Source of the DNA: Margaritispora aquatica
Taxonomy: Eukaryota > Ascomycota > Leotiomycetes > Helotiales > Discinellaceae
Assembly (NCBI GenBank): GCA_007644065.1
Contig: VJWN01000014.1
Location: 62,001 to 126,000 of the forward strand
DNA: 64,000 nucleotides
Reading direction: 5' to 3'
The translations under genes were made by a program, and so were the position numbers. Positions 57,829 to 64,000 of this stretch are shown piece by piece; position 1 is the first letter of the stretch; the number at the start of each line of letters is the position of its first letter. A model generated the notes under the pieces. The model was not told where the DNA came from. It saw only the letters and a program-made list of their open reading frames with translations, and searched no databases.

Positions 57829-58135
57829 TCCCTTTAACTTCTCATGGTTCCCACACCTCTCTTCAACTTCGACCACCACTTCCTTTCATTTTGGTTCTCC
57901 GTATCTCTTCTCTTCTAAATATTTGACTACACAATTTCTTGGGTGTTCAATTCGCGTTCTAGCTCGTAGCTAAGCCTTTTCACATCAACTCTTCCCCTGT
58001 CATTCACCAGCAGCAGTACGGACATTGTTTTTGAACCTCTATCAACTTGAAATTTACACTTTGAGGTATCAAGACGGTTGGATATCTTTGAAAGAGAGCC
58101 TTTGTTGTCCTATAAGCCATGCCGAGTGAGCTTCT

Positions 58136-58888
58136 ATGCTTTGGCACTTCATGAACTCGCTGACCATTACGTCAGACTTCATGAACGTTTCGGCTGCCGA
58201 TGTCACTCAGCACATTGTTCCATCATCGACATCTCTTTCTTCCTTTGGACGTCCAGATATGCTGGAGCTACAGCCTACTACTGGAACTCAGGGCATAGCC
58301 TCTGAGTCTGCCAAGCTACACAATACTCAGCAGCTCCAACCTTCAGACATTCAGAACACTAAGGCTTCGATCTCAGCCAGGCTGTTGACAGGCGGGGCAC
58401 ATTCCCAGAATAACGTTGCCGTTGATCAAGACGCTGACCTTCGAATCAATATCTCTTGCTCCCCGTATGACAACATCGACCAAGTGCATGGACTTGGGGA
58501 GACGAGCAATCCGCGCCACACTATGCTCATCGACTTTGAACATAGCCGAGACACTGCTGTCACTTGCTACTACCGCCATTGTTTTCACCACCGACCAGTG
58601 TCTGCTATTAGCATGAATTTGCAGGTCCAGTCCAGCATCGTATCAATGGCGCTGAATGACCATGATCTCAACGTGGTTGGCCTTGACTCTTCTGATGATC
58701 CTGAATCCACCAACGAAACTTCATTGAACAATGTGTCATCAGCCAACTTACCGACCTACTCGTCTCATCAAACCTATTTTCACCATCTCGACCGTTTGGA
58801 GCGCACTTGGATCGGTGAGCCCATTGCTGTTGACTATGGAAGGACCGTGATGTCGTCCGAACTTCTTGAAGTCTTGAAGACACTATGA
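58136..58888 (+). CDS. Hypothetical protein
   Basis: An open frame of 250 residues starting MLWHFMNSLTITSDFMNVSA; a start at residue 7 is equally possible. The first 90 residues are Ser/Thr/Gln-rich and disordered. The middle has a possibly folded piece around RINISCSPYDNIDQVHGLGE and CYYRHCFHHRPVSAISMNLQ with spaced Cys and His. The C-terminal part reads HHLDRLERTWIGEPIAVDYG then a short helix ending LLEVLKTL. No membrane span, signal peptide or known motif. A pyrimidine-rich leader typical of fungal promoters lies in front, which supports a real gene. Family unknown. Confidence 0.5.
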   Translation: MLWHFMNSLTITSDFMNVSAADVTQHIVPSSTSLSSFGRPDMLELQPTTGTQGIASESAKLHNTQQLQPSDIQNTKASISARLLTGGAHSQNNVAVDQDADLRINISCSPYDNIDQVHGLGETSNPRHTMLIDFEHSRDTAVTCYYRHCFHHRPVSAISMNLQVQSSIVSMALNDHDLNVVGLDSSDDPESTNETSLNNVSSANLPTYSSHQTYFHHLDRLERTWIGEPIAVDYGRTVMSSELLEVLKTL

Positions 58889-59696
58889 GATTTCTTGAGA
58901 GAATGTAGGTAAGACCCTCATACTAGTCCAGAACACTTGCTCACAATACATCTTAGTATTCCCAAGGACGATGCATCTCTCCATCGCTTCACGACTTAAT
59001 GTTTCATGTTTACGATATCTACACTTCTACATTTGTACCACGGCTCTATGTAGACGCTTTAGAACTTTCCCTTGGCGTGCAGGTTTCGCGCAAAAGTCTA
59101 AGACGTCTTATTTGCAAAAGCCTCGCTCTTACGTTTCGAAACCCGAATTTTTGTATTACGTTTTTTTCTTTTAGGGAGGTTTCCATCCATACAATGCAGG
59201 ATAACATTACGCGGGAGTTTGAGCAAGCGAGGAAGAGGAGGAGTATTTTGGCGTTGGCGTTGGCGTTGGCGATGGCGACATTTTGTCTTTTTTATCAGCA
59301 GCAGATATGCTAGATTATTACCTACTTAAGGTAGCTGAGGTGGTTAGAATCAGCCGAGAAGGGGGTCAAGTCACATGACTCAACCTAGCCTTCGTGCTTC
59401 CATTCTTGAGGCACGACATGTGGGCATAAAAGCGCTTCGTCTACCTACTACCTTTAGTCCATGCAAAGCAGAATTTCACACTCTACTCGTTTCGACTTGG
59501 CTTCTTTCTGTGAGTCGTACATCGGGGAGTTGGCCTAGGTAGGTAGGTAGCTATAGGGCGTAGCGCGTGACCTAGCTTTCGTGCGTTCAGGAGCCTTTGT
59601 GTGTATGAGGAATGACGTAGGCTAATCTTTCGCATTACACATGATCGAATTGACGTTGCCTACCTATTGTTAGGTTACGCGACTTAACTCTCGACC
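58889..59696. other. Intergenic region with one small ORF
   Basis: About 800 bp. It includes a 39-codon ORF at 59194-59313 (plus) with the layout of a tiny tail-anchored protein: charged REFEQARKRRS, then a hydrophobic segment with repeated Leu-Ala, then CLFYQQQIC. The Leu-Ala part is encoded by GCGTTG repeats, so it may be accidental. A TAGG repeat lies at 59535-59550. Confidence 0.35.
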
Positions 59697-60063
59697 TCAA
59701 AGTCTAACTGACCACAGAAGAGTAATTCTCAGCCCCTCAAAAGCAACAAAGAAAGCGTTCAACCCGCATTCCATTCCATTCCAGTCCACCCAATTCAACT
59801 CGATCATTGACTTACCTGTCCCTCCAACAAAATCTACACCTCGCGAAGGCCCTGTCAAAGATACCGCTATTCTATGATGCCGTTTCACATATGCTGTGCC
59901 GTATAAAATACCCAGGACGAGGAGGAAGAAAAGAAATTCGATTTCGTCGTTGCTGAAAGAACAGAGCAGCGAAGAATAGCGAGATGAGGGGACCTGTGAG
60001 AGAGAGAGAGAGAGACGACGACGACGACGATACGGACAGTTTTGAATTGCATGGCAAATTCAT
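59697..60063 (-). CDS. Candidate tiny single-pass membrane protein
   Basis: A possible three-exon gene: 60063-60038, 59952-59816 and 59707-59697, giving 57 residues. Donors are GTCCGT and GTAAGT, acceptors CAG and CAG; frames join. The core exon encodes a short acidic start (NDEIEF), a strong membrane span (LFFLLVLGILYGTAYV), then KRHHRIAVSLTGPSRGV, which looks like a genuine cytosolic basic flank. No homologue is recalled. The first exon and the donor GTCCGT are the weak points; the middle exon could instead belong to a gene with different ends. AG and CGA repeats near 60000-60030 lie inside the first intron. Confidence 0.35.
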
Positions 60064-60292
60064 CGGCTTCGATAGGGTGTTTGTTGGATGAAGATTTAAG
60101 TTGAGCAAGTAATGATTGATACGTTCAGTACAATGTAATTTACCCTCTCTTAGACTTCAGCAAACACAGCATTCCAACTATCTCGCAAAACGAGAAAATC
60201 AAAGGCCGTAGACTAAATGAATCCACAGAACACAAAACGAAATCACATCCCTCCTTCCATCCATAGTAGCGCACCTACCTCACCTCACTTCT

Positions 60293-61316
60293 TTACTTTC
60301 CCACCTCCCCTCCAACACCCCCACCCCCAAAGCGAAACTGAGCCCAGCTCAAACTCCCCTCCGGCAAAGTCCACACCAACTCCCCGGCATCCACCCCCGC
60401 AGCCCCAGCAGCAACGTACATCGGCAGGATATGCTCGAGCGACGGATGTGCCTGCCTCGCGTCACTGCGCTGCATGAGTTGTTGCATCTTCGCTTCGCGC
60501 TCTGTAGCTGGGAGAGATGACACGGCTTCTTGGAGGGCGGAGTCGAATAAGATTGCGTATCTATTGTAACATGTGAGTTGGGATAGATGGAAGCGAGTTG
60601 GCGGAGAGGAAAGTGGTTTGAGATGAAATGAATGGGTGAAGTTAGGAGAGAGAGACTCACGGCATAGGCTTAGACATAGCTTGACCACTTCGTCGTGCAG
60701 CACGGAAATCATAGAGATTATGGACAGCCATACCAGCTCCGACGATGAGGATGCCTTCATCTCTTAGACTCTGGAGAGCTTGACCCATGCGATAATGCTG
60801 AGTCGTGTCCTCACTGTCGAAGATGGAGACTTGAATGATTGGGACATCAAGTGGGTTCTTCTTCGGATCGAACGCTTCGCTTGTGTTAGCACATGACTCT
60901 GTCGCTACCCTATTTACAAATGAAGAGGTAAACAAACCGACAATAAAACCCGCCCAAACACCATGATCCAATCCCCTTTTCACTCTCTCAACCTCTACAC
61001 CTACACCCTCAAGCAATCCCGCCACCTTCTCAGCCACCTCAGTACTGCCCTTATATGGAAATTTAACCTCGTAGTAATGTTTTGGAAAGCCGTAGAAATC
61101 GTAAATGATGCTCGTGTCCTCTGCGGCGTTGATTTGTACCTTTTTGGGGTGGGCTTGCCAGTGGGCGGAGAAGACGACGATGGCCTTGGGTTTGACCTTG
61201 GTGGTGATTTCGGTGCCAATGGCTGCTAGGCGGGCGTACGCTGGGTGGTCGACATTCTCGATGGAATTGGGACCGCCGATGCTGAGGAAGTAGACGGGTG
61301 TTCGAGGGGAAGACAT
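60293..61316 (-). CDS. LigB-type extradiol dioxygenase (DODA-like)
   Basis: Three exons, 61316-60938, 60874-60661 and 60560-60293, give 286 residues. Intron 1 (63 nt, GTTTGT..GCGAAG, branch GCTAAC) has a length divisible by three and no stop, so it looks coding, but removing it restores FIVAFDPKKNPLDVPIIQVS, the usual family sequence. Intron 2 is 100 nt (GTGAGT..TAG). Family motifs are SAHW (50-53), DFYGFPKHYYEV, GLDHGVW (115-121), GAGMAVHNL and HPSLEHILPM near the end. LigB enzymes open aromatic rings next to the hydroxyls with a non-haem metal; relatives act on DOPA or other catechols. The N-terminal motif that normally holds a metal-binding His (GHGSP or SHGGP) reads SIGGP (Ile13); His24 lies nearby. 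Substrate unknown. A Zn2Cys6 regulator lies 507 bp upstream on the same strand. Confidence 0.9.
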
Positions 61317-61822
61317 GGTATTTGTTATTTGAGGTGATATACGTGTGATTAAGTTATTCCTTTGAAAGATTTGATAATGATAGATGATGGGAAGCAAGCA
61401 GCTTGAGATCAAGACAGCGAGGTATATATACATTGTATGAGTACGGAGGGGCTGTTAGCACAGAACTGTGTTCTCATCATCACTTAAATGCACATTGCGA
61501 CTAACCGCGGTGACTCGTACCGCACTCGCATTCGTAGTCTTAGCAATTACATCGATGAGGAGATACTTGGGATAGTTAATTGAAAGCCAGCCAATCACAT
61601 CTGTTCATCACCTGTGCATGAGGCTTGACGTGCCCTGCTTGGCGCATCAGCGCGCGCGATTTGTGGGTCCAAAGCTTCCTCGACAGGAGCAAAGTATAGA
61701 AATTTTGAGCTGATGCCAAAGCATTTCGCAAGTATTCACTCTGATCCATAAGCAGTATGCAGCTGGAAAGAAGGTCATAGCATGGAGTAAGCCCAAGGTC
61801 ATGATAGCAACGAACTCACTCT
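61317..61822. promoter_or_regulatory. Upstream region of the dioxygenase
   Basis: 506 bp between the stop of the Zn2Cys6 gene and the start of the dioxygenase, both read on the minus strand. It should contain the dioxygenase promoter. CGG words typical of Zn2Cys6 sites are present, but none forms a convincing spaced pair. Confidence 0.4.
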
Positions 61823-63556
61823 TCAAACCAGCAAGACCAGCACATTATTGCCTTCAGCCCTGAAACAAGATGCGATATCCCAATCTAGATTGGGCTCATC
61901 TCTTCTCCGCCATACTCTTTGCATGATCTCGAGTGCTTTGCGTGCGGTACCGAAGACACTTGCCGGCTGCATGACTTCTACCAATGTATGAAAGAATTGC
62001 TCCTGTTCCTGCTCGGCGACGAAGCCTGCGATACAGAATGGCCAAAGCATTGCACGCACTAAAGCAGGAGGAAGCCCTTGATTTGACAATAGCCCAATGA
62101 TTTGAGCCACGTGATAGCGGCTTTCGTTGCGAGCTGAGTTCCATCCAGACACAACAACAAGCAGGTAAATGAGCGCTGCATGACCCCAGATACTGGTAGT
62201 TAATATAGTCTGGTGGTTAGGTAGCCGAGGCAAATTTTGCTGGAAGAGCTCGAGTAGGCCGAGAGGTTCCTTTCGGACAGTTCCTGGATGTTCCTCCAAC
62301 GACCTGAGATGGCTTTCCAAAAATTCCTTAATAACAGCACCTCGGCCCGCCAGCTTTATTCCATCAAGATTTCCTGATCTCTTGCAATCTTTTTTCCATG
62401 CATCAAGCAGAGCTATCTCTGCAATTTGCAACATCACCCAATTTTGACAGCCCACAACCGTCTCGAAATTAATAGCCGGGCTGTCGCCCGCAAGGAGATC
62501 GTCACGGTAGCTATAAATTCGAGGCTGCTCTTGGGAAATAGTGCTGGCAATGATATCATCGAGTATCAGGAGAGAAGATGAGAATCGGAATGCAGCCTGT
62601 TCAGCACTTGGAATCTGGGCTTCCTGAGCTGGCAAAATCTCAGCATCTTGCCTCAGACGATCCAAAACAGTATGAAAATTGGACTTGAGATCTAGTGATT
62701 CAAAGCCAGCACCAATTTCCATAATTCGACTGAACAGGGCGATTGCAGCATCTAAATGTAGCCGGCAGTTCTCGAAGCCAGACACTGCAATTTCAAAACG
62801 CTGTACTTGCATGATGCTGGACAATATTCGAACAGCTCCATGGAGGTGATCTTTGATACCCAAGGCAATGATAACTTGCAAAGACTGTCGTAAGATCTCG
62901 AAAGCGTCCTTTGCTTGGTCAAGTACTGTTTCCCATCCCGGATTCTGGATAGCAGGTCCTTGAGCGAGAGCGTAGAAATATGCACTCTGGCACAAAGTAG
63001 CTCTCCGCATCACTGGACTGCTCATCATCATTTCTAAAACCCATGCTCTGCCACCTTGAAGTAGAGAAGGTTTGTAGAAAGGAAAGAAGAATGGAAACAC
63101 GTGTTCGAGATAGAACATAACCAGAATGGTATCTGAACGTGAAAAGGGTAGCCGCGCACTAGAACTCTGGCCAGCAAGTGAACAGTCCGTTCCTCGCTGA
63201 GATGGTGGATTCACCTGTATAGGTGATGGGTTCGTTTCCTCGTCGTGACGTTTTGACGTTGTGTTCATCCATTTGTCGCTTGAAGTGATGGTGGGACGTC
63301 CTGCACGACGAAGATACGCGTTCTCTTTCACCTCGTGCTTGATCCTTTCAGCCATTTCCCCTTGCTTGATACCGCCATCCATCCACTCTGGCTTCTCATT
63401 TCCATGATGACAAGTGATAAGAAGTCCACTACAGACATCGCAAACAGGAAGTCTTGCGTCGCATTTCTTGCGGCGGAGTCGGCATGTCCAGCAGCCATGA
63501 GGGCTCTTGACCGTCAAGTTAGAATGGCTGTAAGATAAATCCATTGGTTCACCCAT
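61823..63556 (-). CDS. Zn2Cys6 transcription factor
   Basis: A single open frame of 577 residues. The binuclear zinc cluster lies at the N-terminus: C22, C25, C32, C39, C42, C49 (GCWTCRLRRKKCDARLPVC), the canonical Cx2Cx6Cx6Cx2Cx6C, with the basic stretch RLRRKK contacting DNA. A short disordered linker follows to about residue 135. The rest is a helical regulatory domain of the fungal-specific type 2 kind, with FYLEHVFPFFFPFYKPSLLQ and GGRAWVLEMMMSSPVMRRAT near 145-185, and VVSGWNSARNESRYHVAQII late. M1 or M5 could be the start. Zn2Cys6 factors often control nearby metabolic genes; the dioxygenase downstream is the only enzyme candidate here, so the link is only suggestive. Confidence 0.92.
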   Translation of the reverse strand: MGEPMDLSYSHSNLTVKSPHGCWTCRLRRKKCDARLPVCDVCSGLLITCHHGNEKPEWMDGGIKQGEMAERIKHEVKENAYLRRAGRPTITSSDKWMNTTSKRHDEETNPSPIQVNPPSQRGTDCSLAGQSSSARLPFSRSDTILVMFYLEHVFPFFFPFYKPSLLQGGRAWVLEMMMSSPVMRRATLCQSAYFYALAQGPAIQNPGWETVLDQAKDAFEILRQSLQVIIALGIKDHLHGAVRILSSIMQVQRFEIAVSGFENCRLHLDAAIALFSRIMEIGAGFESLDLKSNFHTVLDRLRQDAEILPAQEAQIPSAEQAAFRFSSSLLILDDIIASTISQEQPRIYSYRDDLLAGDSPAINFETVVGCQNWVMLQIAEIALLDAWKKDCKRSGNLDGIKLAGRGAVIKEFLESHLRSLEEHPGTVRKEPLGLLELFQQNLPRLPNHQTILTTSIWGHAALIYLLVVVSGWNSARNESRYHVAQIIGLLSNQGLPPALVRAMLWPFCIAGFVAEQEQEQFFHTLVEVMQPASVFGTARKALEIMQRVWRRRDEPNLDWDIASCFRAEGNNVLVLLV

Positions 63557-64000
63557 TGCCGCGCAAAGAACTAGTATTTACAGTAGATGGAGATGTACAT
63601 TTTCTTGTGATGTCTTGGACGTTTACATTAAAACATGTACGGTTACGGCAATCGACATATCCACTAGTCTCGTTCCGGATTAAGGTTTCTCCGCCGCAAT
63701 TCAATATCGACTACACTCGGGGTCGGTACTTGGTCATTGAACTTTCTTCTCCATTATTGCTTGAGATATGGATATTTCATTCTAGAATCTTGTTCTTTCG
63801 ACTTTTAATCAGTATGGATTGATATTTCCAAGCGGATGCTTGCCACACGGCAACATGCTAATGCGCTACGGCGACCTTTCAGGCACTTCCACCATAAAGC
63901 CGTGCCGTGAATTTTAGGGATACTCTCTTGTTCCCTTTGACCGGAAGATGCACACTTATCTGTCGACTTAGTGGGTACGATCAGTCTATTGAGTTCTCGA
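63557..64000. other. Upstream region of the Zn2Cys6 gene
   Basis: Contains the promoter of the Zn2Cys6 gene read to the left. No supported ORF before the window ends. Confidence 0.45.

Larger units (their letters stand above)
56948..58135. other. Intergenic region with simple repeats
   Basis: 1.19 kb between divergent genes. It contains (TAGG)n at 57051-57086, (CT)n at 57162-57208 and CTTAACTAC repeats at 57795-57828. A long open frame through it (57106-57690) is largely a CT-repeat product (Ser-Leu alternation), so I do not call it a gene. A pyrimidine-rich leader precedes the next gene. Confidence 0.55.

Overview
This window is nuclear DNA of a filamentous ascomycete (Pezizomycotina). Introns are short (about 44-110 nt) with GTAAGT-like donors and CTAAC/CTGAC branch sites, leaders are pyrimidine-rich, and the gene families are fungal: Zn2Cys6 proteins, a NOP7 homologue, an RRN9-type factor and a MARVEL protein. 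The multi-exon proteins with internal Zn2Cys6-like clusters suggest a leotiomycete, but that placement is inference. There is one transposon and no CRISPR, rRNA or tRNA that I can see.

Layout. Bases 1-9000 hold no convincing gene, only short simple repeats, ending in a pyrimidine-rich leader with small upstream ORFs before a G1 (Cln/Puc1-type) cyclin at 9074-10293. After another 3.5 kb gap comes a small acidic protein (minus, 13833-14534), divergent from a five-exon gene (15054-23267) encoding about 2673 residues with no family I recognise and apparent degenerate helical repeats. A convergent two-exon gene (24657-25452) encodes a small Cys-rich protein with a PCNA-box-like motif.

From 26.7 to 31.3 kb lies the accessory island: a decayed 3'-5' exonuclease-domain gene interrupted by a RIP-like degraded Tc1/mariner element (27815-29195). 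Removing the element and one TA copy restores the local reading frame.

From 31.4 to 47.8 kb is a dense core block: a tail-anchored disordered protein, NOP7/Pescadillo (60S ribosome maturation), the GPI-transamidase subunit Gab1/PIG-U (divergent from NOP7 across 292 bp), a small disordered protein, an RRN9-type RNA polymerase I factor with AT-hooks, a small acidic membrane protein, a predicted myristoylated/palmitoylated protein, and a disordered protein whose 5' end is built from duplicated 63-nt exons.

From 50.3 to 63.6 kb lie a MARVEL-domain protein with a Gln/Pro-rich tail, a basic low-complexity protein, a nine-exon protein with two Zn2Cys6-like clusters that share intron positions (an intragenic duplication), a hypothetical protein, a candidate tiny membrane protein, a LigB-type (DODA-like) extradiol dioxygenase with an atypical N-terminal motif, and a Zn2Cys6 transcription factor.

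Most genes look like unrelated housekeeping or hypothetical genes. The only functional pairings suggested by position are NOP7 with the RRN9-type factor (ribosome synthesis) and the LigB dioxygenase with its upstream Zn2Cys6 regulator. Both are weak inferences.
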